Of a stretch of 8,577 nt of DNA, positions 1-6,519 are shown in pieces. The notes under the pieces were generated by a model. It did not search any database. It was not told the DNA's origin and saw nothing but the letters and a program-made list of their open reading frames with translations. The stretch is from Desulfobacula sp. GTDB taxonomy: Bacteria > Desulfobacterota > Desulfobacteria > Desulfobacterales > Desulfobacteraceae. Location of the stretch: NCBI GenBank assembly GCA_023139225.1, contig JAGLNZ010000004.1, forward strand, positions 1 to 8,577. Reading direction: 5' to 3'. The translations under genes were made by a program, and so were the position numbers. Each line of letters begins with the position of its first letter. Position 1 is the first letter of the stretch.

Positions 1-227
1 TTTAGTCCTAAAAAATAAGCATGTCAAGGAAACAAAATTATTTTATATTGTTATAATAAGTTTTATTAAAGGCTGTTTATATGAGCGTAGTGATAATTTA
101 TATTTGACCTTCATCTTTAAGCCAATCTGCTATTTTTTGAGAGCAGTACAACCGGATCAAGGCATTCAAATATTAGCCCGGCAAATATAGGTGAGTATGT
201 CTGGTTTCCATTCACTGCCATTGGTGT

Positions 228-1355
228 TTATTCGAGTACATAGATGTTCTTCTTCGCACAGATATCCTTGAGCACTTTTGGCCATACAGATATGGTAACC
301 TCCCCAAGATGAGCCGCTCGCAAAAGATACATGAAGGTTCTTGACTGTCCGATGCCGCCCCCGATACTAAGTGGTATTTTATCGTTAAGAATGGCCTGGT
401 GATAGGGGAGATTGAGAAAATCCTCCTGGCCTGACATCTTGAGCTGGATTTTGAGCGTCTCTTTCGTGACCCTTATACCCATGGATGTCAGCTCATGACG
501 TCGTTTTGTCACAGGATTCCAGACCAGGATATCGCCGTTTAACCCATGGTATTGCTCTTCGTTAACCATACTCTGGGTAGCCCAATCGTCATAATCAGCG
601 GCCCGCAGCTCGTGAGGATAGCCGTCTTTCAAAGGCCAGCCAATGCCGATGATGAAGACAGCCGCAGCTTTTTCCAAAAGAATCCGTGTCTCACGTTCTT
701 TACGCGGCAGGTCCGGGTACAGGTCAAGAATTTCTTCGGCATGAAAAAAAGTGAGTTCCTTTGGAAAATCAGGATATTTGGAAGTCTTGAGTTGAGGAAA
801 CATTTCCTGCACCATGTTCCCAGCGCCCCGGATAACCTTCCATATTCTGGTAACAATATCCTTAAGAAAGTCGAGTGTGCGGTCTTCATCTTTAATAGCA
901 ATTTCCCAGTCCCACTGATCCACGTACGCGCTGTGGTCATGATCTAAAAAGTAGTCCTTACGCACAGCCTTCATGTCGGTACAGATGCCTTCACCGATTT
1001 TGCATCCGAACTGCGCAAGCGCCATGCGTTTCCATTTTGTGGCAGCCTGGACAACCTGGGCCTGTAAGGGGGTGTCGAGCCCAAGCCCGCAAGGGAATTC
1101 CACGGGTGTCCGCGACCCATCGCGATCCAGATAATCATTCACACCGCTGTCCCTATCGACGATAAGGGGAACCTGGACCATCTGCATATTGAGTTCATTG
1201 CAAAGGTTTGCCTCAATATAATTTTTTACTGCAAAGACAGCCTTCATTCTTTCCATGGGTGTAAGAAGGGCCTTGTAGTCCTTGGGCAGCTCACTTTCCA
1301 GGAGACTGTAATCACCTATCCCCGGTCCGGCCAGGTCTCTTTTCTTGTCTGTCAT
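228..1355 (-). CDS. asnA: Aspartate--ammonia ligase (asparagine synthetase A)
   Basis: Cytoplasmic enzyme that makes asparagine from aspartate, ammonia and ATP, releasing AMP and PPi. It has a class II aminoacyl-tRNA-synthetase-like fold. The 375-residue product carries the family signatures in order: AKWKR-like TKWKR near 107-110, YVDQWDWE at 144-151, GLNGDILVWNP at 271-281, SMGIRV at 291-296 and the C-terminal IGGGIGQSR at 331-339. I chose the ATG at 1355 because an AGAGGAG ribosome-binding site lies 7 bases upstream and homology begins soon after. The open frame continues to an ATG at 1508, but those 51 extra codons have no RBS and do not resemble AsnA. The protein is about 45 residues longer than the E. 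coli enzyme (330), mainly at the N-terminus and in small internal insertions. It appears monocistronic. It is a housekeeping amino-acid gene with no evident link to the neighbouring regulatory cluster. Confidence 0.96.
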   Translation of the reverse strand: MTDKKRDLAGPGIGDYSLLESELPKDYKALLTPMERMKAVFAVKNYIEANLCNELNMQMVQVPLIVDRDSGVNDYLDRDGSRTPVEFPCGLGLDTPLQAQVVQAATKWKRMALAQFGCKIGEGICTDMKAVRKDYFLDHDHSAYVDQWDWEIAIKDEDRTLDFLKDIVTRIWKVIRGAGNMVQEMFPQLKTSKYPDFPKELTFFHAEEILDLYPDLPRKERETRILLEKAAAVFIIGIGWPLKDGYPHELRAADYDDWATQSMVNEEQYHGLNGDILVWNPVTKRRHELTSMGIRVTKETLKIQLKMSGQEDFLNLPYHQAILNDKIPLSIGGGIGQSRTFMYLLRAAHLGEVTISVWPKVLKDICAKKNIYVLE

Positions 1356-1507
1356 GTTGCTTCTCCTCTTGCTGGTCAGCCCTGTCATTTTATCGGGGCA
1401 TTGGCACCGACGGAACACGCTTGAGCAAAAAATACAAGATGTCAGCCTTTGAAATCTATCTCCAATGGCCAGTTTTGCAATTTTAGCAATGGTATCTGAG
1501 TTGAGCA

Positions 1508-1536
1508 ATTAAAAATAGAATCATTTTCAATTACAA
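1508..1536 (-). promoter_or_regulatory. Possible sigma-70 promoter for asnA
   Basis: Reading the minus strand, TTGTAA (1536-1531) is followed by 17 bases and TTTAAT (1513-1508), in an AT-rich stretch. This would give a leader of roughly 145 bases before the asnA ATG at 1355. The -35 box is only a 4/6 match, so the call is weak. No attenuator or riboswitch fold was evident in the leader. Confidence 0.25.
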
Positions 1537-1577
1537 TATAATATACAATAAAAAATGTATCAACCTGAATATCTTGA

Positions 1578-1775
1578 TTAAAATAATCTGGATAGCAATT
1601 TAAAATTATTCTGTTCAAATCGAACTCGGCCTGCTATGCAAGCCGGATGAATTTTAAGATGTTCAGCTAATTCAAGCACATTCTTTTTTGTAGGATCTAA
1701 TTTTGCAGTAGAGAAGGACCACACTTCATTCGGTATTAAAGAGTCTATAGCAAGACAATCTGCTTCGTCTTTCAT
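1578..1775 (-). pseudogene. C-terminal relic of an ImmA/IrrE (HigA-like) antitoxin protein
   Basis: A 65-codon frame whose sequence resembles the last third of XRE-ImmA/IrrE fusion antitoxins. It shows the EADCLAIDSLIPNEVW block (residues 4-19), equivalent to the usual EADxFAxxxLIPxxxW, then LAEHLKIHPACIAGRVRFE (36-54), equivalent to FAxxLxIHPAIVAGRVxxE, then NNFKLLSRLF. The expected upstream parts are missing in frame: no helix-turn-helix and no HExxH metal motif, and a stop lies seven codons before the first Met. The frame also ends earlier than usual. I therefore read it as a decayed gene rather than a small functional protein. No RBS precedes the ATG at 1775. A second relic of the same domain may lie just upstream at 1891-1998. 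A HigB-like toxin partner is not visible in the window. Confidence 0.6.
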
Positions 1776-1890
1776 GTCTTGAATTGAATATAATCAGATA
1801 AAATACTTTTGGTTCTGTGTAAAAAATCATCACAGTTCTGTAGCTTTTAGCAACATTCGTCAAGACATCCTATCCATAGCCCATTTGAAT

Positions 1891-1998
1891 TTATATCTTC
1901 AAAAGTATCAGGCAGTCGTGTAGTAAAAAGTTACACTTGTATGTCAACCATGCATGGTCGCTTGAAATTTTTTCATATCTATATGCAATATAATCCTT
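1891..1998 (-). pseudogene. Possible upstream fragment of the same ImmA/IrrE relic
   Basis: On the minus strand, an open stretch between two stops reads KDYIAYRYEKISSDHAWLTY. This resembles the LRYKxxDHFWFT segment that precedes the HExxH metal site in HigA/ImmA-type antitoxins. The following sequence (FLLHDCLILL) departs from the family, and the frame stops at 1893-1891. The order and orientation fit the C-terminal relic at 1578-1775, with indels between the two. Homology is judged by eye on about 20 residues and is tentative. Confidence 0.3.
1947..1958. promoter_or_regulatory. 12-base perfect palindrome, possible activator site
   Basis: ACCATGCATGGT is a perfect palindrome centred about 115 bases upstream of the predicted start of the sigma-54 transcript, a typical distance for an NtrC-type enhancer site. 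A looser inverted repeat, GTGTA-N9-TACAC, lies at 1918-1936. Caution: the palindrome also falls on the DHAW codons of the ImmA relic, so it may be leftover coding sequence rather than a selected operator. I found no second copy upstream of the kinase operon. Confidence 0.25.
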
Positions 1999-2041
1999 TT
2001 ATTTCAATGAGATAGTTTTAAATTATTCCATTTTTTTTCTG

Positions 2042-2057
2042 TGGTACCGGGTTTGCA
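2042..2057 (+). promoter_or_regulatory. Sigma-54 (RpoN) -24/-12 promoter
   Basis: TGGTAC-CGGGT-TTGCA matches the consensus TGGCAC-N5-TTGCA with a single mismatch, and has the required 10 bases between the GG and GC dinucleotides. Transcription should start near 2068, giving a leader of about 39 bases that carries AAGGAGG at 2094-2100, six bases before the ATG at 2107. This is the only strong sigma-54 site I found, and it drives the gene facing the NtrC-type regulator in this window. Confidence 0.8.
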
Positions 2058-2106
2058 ATGTCAATAAATTAACGCATTTATCCATAACAGACAAAGGAGG
2101 TGTACA

Positions 2107-3030
2107 ATGAGATACCAAAAACATAAAAATATTGTCAAAGGGTTTCAAGTGGTTGAAAACGAGTGTATCTGGATGAAAGCGGGTATTGTTAATTTCAGAT
2201 TGTGTGACAATGTGTATGACTGCCGAACCTGCCCGTTTGATAAGGCCATGCAGAAAAAAATGAAGGCAAACCGCCAACTGGGTTACCAGGGAGACGGTTC
2301 AGCATTGGCAAAAAAATTAAAAACCATTTACAAATGGTACCCCCGTCCCTGCCGTCACGTGCTGACCGGTCGTGTCGATGAACCCAAAGTCTGTATTCTG
2401 AACTATGAATGTTATCACTGTGACTATGACCAGATGCTGGATGAGGAAGACTTGAACGGGCTCAGCAAAAAATCGGCCTTTTCACTGGCATCCGGGTACT
2501 GCCTGGCGGACGGCTATTACTATCACACGGGGCATACCTGGGCGCGGTTCGGGCATGGCGGACGGGTGACGATCGGGTTTGACGATTTCATGGTCAAACT
2601 TTTTGGCACCCCTTCAAAAATTTCGATTCCCCCCATCGGCACTATTTTGAAAAAAGATCATGCTGAGCTGACATTTTCCCGCTCGAACAAGAAAGCCACA
2701 GCAGTTTCACCTATCACAGGGGCTGTGCTGGCAGTCAACAGCAAAGCACAGGAGCACCCGGAAATCATTCATAAAGATCCTTACCATGAAGGCTGGCTGT
2801 GTGTCATTGAGCCAGATATGCCCAAGCGAAACCACAAGGGGCTTTTTTTCGGAAAAGAAAGTCTTGAATGGACAGACCGTGAAAGCCAGAGGCTTTTACA
2901 CCTGATCGGGCCGGAATACCAGGATCTGGCTGCCACGGGCGGTGAGCCGGTAGATGATGTATACCGTAGTTTCCCTGAGATTGGATGGGAACTGCTTGTA
3001 AAGGAATTTTTGAGAACCGAAAAACAATAA
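2107..3030 (+). CDS. Glycine cleavage H-like (lipoyl-domain) protein with N-terminal cysteine motifs
   Basis: A 307-residue cytoplasmic protein of unknown function. The central and C-terminal part (about 138-236) resembles the H protein of glycine cleavage: the HTWARFGHGGRVTIGFDDF block, then PPIGT, then SPITGAVLAVN and EGWLCVIEP. The N-terminal third is unlike GcvH and holds two copies of C-x5-C-x2-C-x-(F/Y)-D: C33/C39/C42 and C96/C102/C105, with C20 and C82 in addition. It is more than twice the length of GcvH (about 130). The lipoyl lysine should lie eight residues before Pro202, but that position is Asn194; Lys195 and Lys196 sit next to it. No gcvT or gcvP is nearby, so a role in glycine cleavage is unlikely. 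I infer a metal- or iron-sulfur-binding regulatory or carrier protein. The start is supported by AAGGAGG six bases upstream. Expression is probably sigma-54-dependent. It converges with the archaemetzincin gene, 11 bases away. Confidence 0.8.
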   Translation: MRYQKHKNIVKGFQVVENECIWMKAGIVNFRLCDNVYDCRTCPFDKAMQKKMKANRQLGYQGDGSALAKKLKTIYKWYPRPCRHVLTGRVDEPKVCILNYECYHCDYDQMLDEEDLNGLSKKSAFSLASGYCLADGYYYHTGHTWARFGHGGRVTIGFDDFMVKLFGTPSKISIPPIGTILKKDHAELTFSRSNKKATAVSPITGAVLAVNSKAQEHPEIIHKDPYHEGWLCVIEPDMPKRNHKGLFFGKESLEWTDRESQRLLHLIGPEYQDLAATGGEPVDDVYRSFPEIGWELLVKEFLRTEKQ

Positions 3031-3041
3031 GGGGTATCTGT

Positions 3042-3569
3042 TCAAGGTGTCAGGCGCCTTTCGCAGTCCCGGCAAAGAAAAAAGGGAATATTGTCCAAAT
3101 CGTCAATGGCACCGGAAAAGTGCATGACACATTTGTTTTCATCACAGTGGAAAAGGCTGAACAGGTGCCCAAGTTCATGGAGGGCTACTTTCGCTGCCCT
3201 CTCATAACAAAGGGAAGGCGGTGGCAATGATCCGTCGGTGTTCCTATTCAGTCTGAACAGAGAAACCAGGGCGAGATTGCCGCCCTGGACGGCTTGACCG
3301 TAAACGTGATTGAAAATAGGAACAAAAATATCCTGGGACATTACCCCGACAATTTTAGAATAATCGCTAAAATCCCATGTATCAAGCTCGTTGATGATGA
3401 TGCCGGCATCATACTTGAGCCGCCTGTTATCAAAGGCGGATTTAGGAACGGACCGCATGGGCAGAACAGTAGCTGGCCATTTGTAATAGGCTGTAATATT
3501 GGCTGCGATAACCTTTAGCACGAGCGCCGGGACCTCTCCCAGCGGCACCACTCCGATCTGTTTTTTCAT
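3042..3569 (-). CDS. Archaemetzincin family zinc metalloprotease
   Basis: A predicted soluble zinc peptidase of 175 residues, close to the usual length for archaeal and bacterial archaemetzincins. The zinc signature is HELGHLFSLFHC at 131-142 (ligands H131, H135, H141; catalytic E132), followed by C142-x4-C147-x-M149 and C166-x2-C169 for the second zinc. This fits the family pattern HExxHxxGx3Cx4CxM...CxxC with two departures: the conserved Gly is Ser138, and 16 rather than 17 residues separate M149 from C166. The N-terminal VVPLGEVP (7-14) and FDNRRLKYDAGIII (46-59) also fit the family. There is no signal peptide, so it should act in the cytoplasm. Its ATG overlaps the regulator stop as ATGA (3569-3566), indicating translational coupling and placing it last in the kinase-regulator operon. 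Its substrate is unknown; the neighbouring H-like protein is a guess only. Confidence 0.88.
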   Translation of the reverse strand: MKKQIGVVPLGEVPALVLKVIAANITAYYKWPATVLPMRSVPKSAFDNRRLKYDAGIIINELDTWDFSDYSKIVGVMSQDIFVPIFNHVYGQAVQGGNLALVSLFRLNRNTDGSLPPPSLCYERAAKVALHELGHLFSLFHCDENKCVMHFSGAIDDLDNIPFFLCRDCERRLTP

Positions 3570-4912
3570 CTGCGTTTTTTTAAATTGTCCCGTTTAATAA
3601 TTTTATGGAGCGTCACGCGGTTTATGCCAAGGATTTCTGCCGACCGGGTAATTTGCCAGCCCTGTTCATCCAGTATCCGAAGGATATATTCTTTTTGTAC
3701 AGCCTTTAATGTCTGTCCCGTGGGTGCAGCTCCCCGTGCCGGCTGTAGAAATGAAAAATCTCCGGCATTGAGAGTTCGGGATTTACTCAACACAACGGCG
3801 CGTTCAATGGCATTTTCCAGTTCTCTGACATTTCCCGGCCAGTCGTAAGACTTCAACAGCGTGATGGCATCTGGTTTGATCTTATCCACATTTTTCGTGG
3901 TTTCATGGCTGTATTTTTCCATAAAATGCTCCACTAGAAGCTCAATATCATCTTTGCGCTCCCGCAAGGTTGGCAGGTGGATTTTTATCACGTTAATGCG
4001 GTAATAAAAATCTTCCCTGAACACTCCGTCAATGATGCGCTCCTCAAGGTTATGCCGGGTAGCGGAAATAAGGCGAAAATCAACCTCAAAAGGTGTTTTG
4101 CTGCCGACACTGAATATCTTTTTGTCCTCCAGCACCCGGAGCAGATCTACCTGCATCTTTGCACTGATATCACCGATTTCATCCAAAAACAGGGTGCCGC
4201 CGGAAACTATTTCCAGAAAACCTTTTCTGGCATGTACCGCCCCGGTAAACGCCCCTTTTTTATGTCCGAACAATTCACTTTCCATGAGCGTGTCCGGCAG
4301 TGCGCCGCAGTTGATGGCAATAAAGGGGAGCTCTGCCCTTGGACTTTTGGCATGGATGGCTTTTGCCACCAGTTCTTTTCCCGTACCGGTTTCCCCGGTG
4401 ATCAAAATAGATGAATCACTCTGGGCCACTTCCGGTATTAATGAATACAGTTTTTTCATGGGTGCTGACTGACCGATGATGTTGTCAAACCGGGTGATCT
4501 GTTCCAGATGTCCTTTTAAGTAATGATAATCCGATGTGATTTTTTGCTGGCAGATGATCCTTTCCACCACCAGTGATAGCTGGTCCGGCTTGAAAGGTTT
4601 AAGCAAATAGTCGCTGGCACCGGTGCGCATGGCTTTTACCGCGCTTTCAATGGAACCGTAGGCGGTAATGATCACGACCATGATATCCGGGTAATCCTTT
4701 TTTACTTTTTCAAGCAGTTCAAGGCCGTTCATACCCGGCATTTTAATATCCACAAACAATAGCTGAAAGGGCTTTAGTTCAAGTTTCTTCAGGGCTTCTG
4801 AACCAGAAGCGGCAGTATCCATTTCATGACCGTATTGTTCAAACCAGTTTAAAAGAGATTCCCGGACAATCAACTCGTCATCCACGATCATGATTCTCAT
4901 TTTATTATCCAT
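3566..4912 (-). CDS. Sigma-54-dependent NtrC-family response regulator
   Basis: A 448-residue transcription activator with three domains. The receiver (about 5-118) has acidic pocket D11/D12, phosphoacceptor D55, T83 and K105. The AAA+ domain (about 144-380) has Walker A GETGTGKE at 173-180, the sigma-54-contacting GAFTGA loop at 220-225, Walker B GGTLFLDEIGD at 238-248 and arginine fingers in FREDFYYRINV at 298-308. A Fis-type helix-turn-helix lies at about 405-443. All key residues are intact, so it should hydrolyse ATP and open sigma-54 holoenzyme promoters once phosphorylated. It begins 2 bases after the kinase stop, with its GGAGG RBS inside the kinase's last codons, so the kinase is almost certainly its partner. 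The likely target is the sigma-54 promoter at 2042-2057. It may also control its own operon, but I found no convincing sigma-54 site there. Confidence 0.96.
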   Translation of the reverse strand: MDNKMRIMIVDDELIVRESLLNWFEQYGHEMDTAASGSEALKKLELKPFQLLFVDIKMPGMNGLELLEKVKKDYPDIMVVIITAYGSIESAVKAMRTGASDYLLKPFKPDQLSLVVERIICQQKITSDYHYLKGHLEQITRFDNIIGQSAPMKKLYSLIPEVAQSDSSILITGETGTGKELVAKAIHAKSPRAELPFIAINCGALPDTLMESELFGHKKGAFTGAVHARKGFLEIVSGGTLFLDEIGDISAKMQVDLLRVLEDKKIFSVGSKTPFEVDFRLISATRHNLEERIIDGVFREDFYYRINVIKIHLPTLRERKDDIELLVEHFMEKYSHETTKNVDKIKPDAITLLKSYDWPGNVRELENAIERAVVLSKSRTLNAGDFSFLQPARGAAPTGQTLKAVQKEYILRILDEQGWQITRSAEILGINRVTLHKIIKRDNLKKRR

Positions 4913-4914
4913 GC

Positions 4915-6483
4915 TTATCCTCCGTCAGAATCATGGTCAACCGAAAATATCACAGGAAAAGTCAACGTGAATGCAGAGCCTTCTCCCTCCCGGCTGTCGA
5001 TTTTTATAGTCCCCTTGTGGTTCTTGACCACACCGTGCACAATGGACAGTCCAAGCCCCGTACCCTGGCCGACATCCTTTGTGGTAAAAAAAGGATCAAA
5101 CAGGTTATCCTTTAACTCTTCCGGGATACCGTACCCGGTGTCCCGAATTTCAATACAGGCGTTTTCCGATTCCTTATCCATCCAGGATGTAACAGCTAGA
5201 TCTCCTCCCTCCGGCATGGATTCATTGGCATTAGAAATCAGGTTCAGGAAACATTGCTGAAGCTGGTTGATATCCCCTTCAAGCATTAGCGGCGCAGGGT
5301 ACAGGTCTGTTGCCAGTTTGATATTCCCAAGTTTCAGCTTATGCCGGGTAAGGTTGAGAACTGCATTTAAAATTTCGTTTAAATCGATATGCTTATATTC
5401 CAGGTCGGATTCCCTGGCAAAGGAGAGCATCCCGGAAACGATACTCCCGCATCGCTCCAGTTCCGTTGACATGAGCGACAGGTGATCTTTGAACTTTTTT
5501 AAGTGATCATCACTGAGGCGCCCGGCATTTAAAATACTCAGCATATAATCACAAAATGTCAAAAGCCCCTGGATGGGGTTGTTGATTTCATGGGCGCAGC
5601 TTGCCGCTAATTTGCCTAAAGAAATCATCCGGTCTTCCTGAATCATTTTTTGGATATCGGATTTAAATTTTTTAACCCGCTTGTTCCACCGGTTTGAGAA
5701 CTCAGCCGTAATATCCCGCCAGAATTCGATAACCTGTATGACATTGCCGTCGCCATTCTTAATTGGATAGGTGACAAGGTCGCAATACATCAGATTACCG
5801 TCCGGTCCAGGATGGTCGTGGATCACATGGGCATTTTTGCCGGTCCTTAACGTTTCCAGCATGGGACACTTCACCCCGGGGAAAACACTTGAACAGGGGG
5901 CCTTTATCCCATGGGAAATTTCATAACAATGGGCACCGATAACGTTGTCCTTTGTTTTTTTTACCGTATTGAGATAGGCATCATTGACATCGATAATGGT
6001 AAAATCCGTATTCATGATGACAATAGCAGCCGTACTCTGCTGGATCAGTAAATTGGAAAAAGTTTTTTCGGCAACAAGCTTTTTTTCGGTTGATTTCAGC
6101 CGCTGGTTCGTATCCAAAAGGTTGCGTAGTATTCTGCTGATATTGTACTCAAGGACACCGACGCCCTTAGGTTTCAAACGGATGATTTCTATAAGCACGT
6201 TCCGGCTGCCCGTAAGCTCCAGGACACTGTCAAGGTGTTCAATATTCAGCAAATTATGGAGATCATCGGTCGTATAAATCCCCATTTCTTTGGCAAGAAG
6301 GATACCCTCTGCGGTGTCGTTTTTATCGCACACCCCCAGTATTCTGACATCGAAAAAAGGAAAAGGATCATTTTCGAGCAGCTCAAGGAAAAATCGGCAA
6401 GTTCGGCCGCCGCCCACAATGGCGATATTAAGTAAAAACGTCTCATTCACATGATTCCCGGGGATATTGTTTTTAGTCTCCAT
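4915..6483 (-). CDS. PAS-domain sensor histidine kinase with N-terminal Rossmann-like domain
   Basis: A 522-residue kinase with no transmembrane segment, so probably a cytoplasmic sensor. Residues 18-120 look like a dinucleotide-binding Rossmann fold of the oxidoreductase type: NIAIVGGGRTCRFFLELL at 19-36, VRILGVCDK at 46-54, an MGIYTTDDLHNLL strand-helix, then LDSVLELTG at 84-92. A short helix (about 120-145) leads to a PAS domain (about 146-262) with three cysteines, C186, C197 and C206, in the HCYEISHG...C...C arrangement often seen in Desulfobacterota PAS domains. The HisKA phosphoacceptor is H298 in AHEINNP. The HATPase has its N box near 414-420, DTGYGIP at 448-454, FDPFFTTK at 462-469 and GQGTGLGLS at 472-480. 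GGAGG sits 8 bases before the ATG. It is first in the operon with the response regulator and archaemetzincin. I infer that it senses NAD(H)-like ligands or redox state. Confidence 0.93.
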   Translation of the reverse strand: METKNNIPGNHVNETFLLNIAIVGGGRTCRFFLELLENDPFPFFDVRILGVCDKNDTAEGILLAKEMGIYTTDDLHNLLNIEHLDSVLELTGSRNVLIEIIRLKPKGVGVLEYNISRILRNLLDTNQRLKSTEKKLVAEKTFSNLLIQQSTAAIVIMNTDFTIIDVNDAYLNTVKKTKDNVIGAHCYEISHGIKAPCSSVFPGVKCPMLETLRTGKNAHVIHDHPGPDGNLMYCDLVTYPIKNGDGNVIQVIEFWRDITAEFSNRWNKRVKKFKSDIQKMIQEDRMISLGKLAASCAHEINNPIQGLLTFCDYMLSILNAGRLSDDHLKKFKDHLSLMSTELERCGSIVSGMLSFARESDLEYKHIDLNEILNAVLNLTRHKLKLGNIKLATDLYPAPLMLEGDINQLQQCFLNLISNANESMPEGGDLAVTSWMDKESENACIEIRDTGYGIPEELKDNLFDPFFTTKDVGQGTGLGLSIVHGVVKNHKGTIKIDSREGEGSAFTLTFPVIFSVDHDSDGG

Positions 6484-6519
6484 CTGGCCATCCTCCAGTT
6501 TAATAATACTGCCCCGTCC

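Noticed and set aside
98..172. 24-codon open stretch on the minus strand (ALIRLYCSQKIADWLKDEG...) downstream of asnA
   Set aside because: It reads like protein but is too short, has no start or RBS and matches no family I recognise; chance or an unplaceable relic.
1356..1508. 51-codon N-terminal extension of asnA to the ATG at 1508
   Set aside because: No RBS at that ATG and no AsnA similarity in the extension, while the internal ATG at 1355 has AGAGGAG at good spacing.
3044..3060. AAGGTG...CGCCTT imperfect inverted repeat as a bidirectional terminator
   Set aside because: Short arms with a mismatch and no T-run on either side; it lies within the protease coding end.
3977..4472. Two long plus-strand frames of about 145 codons
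   Set aside because: Both are antisense to the conserved AAA+ domain of the response regulator and have no family features.
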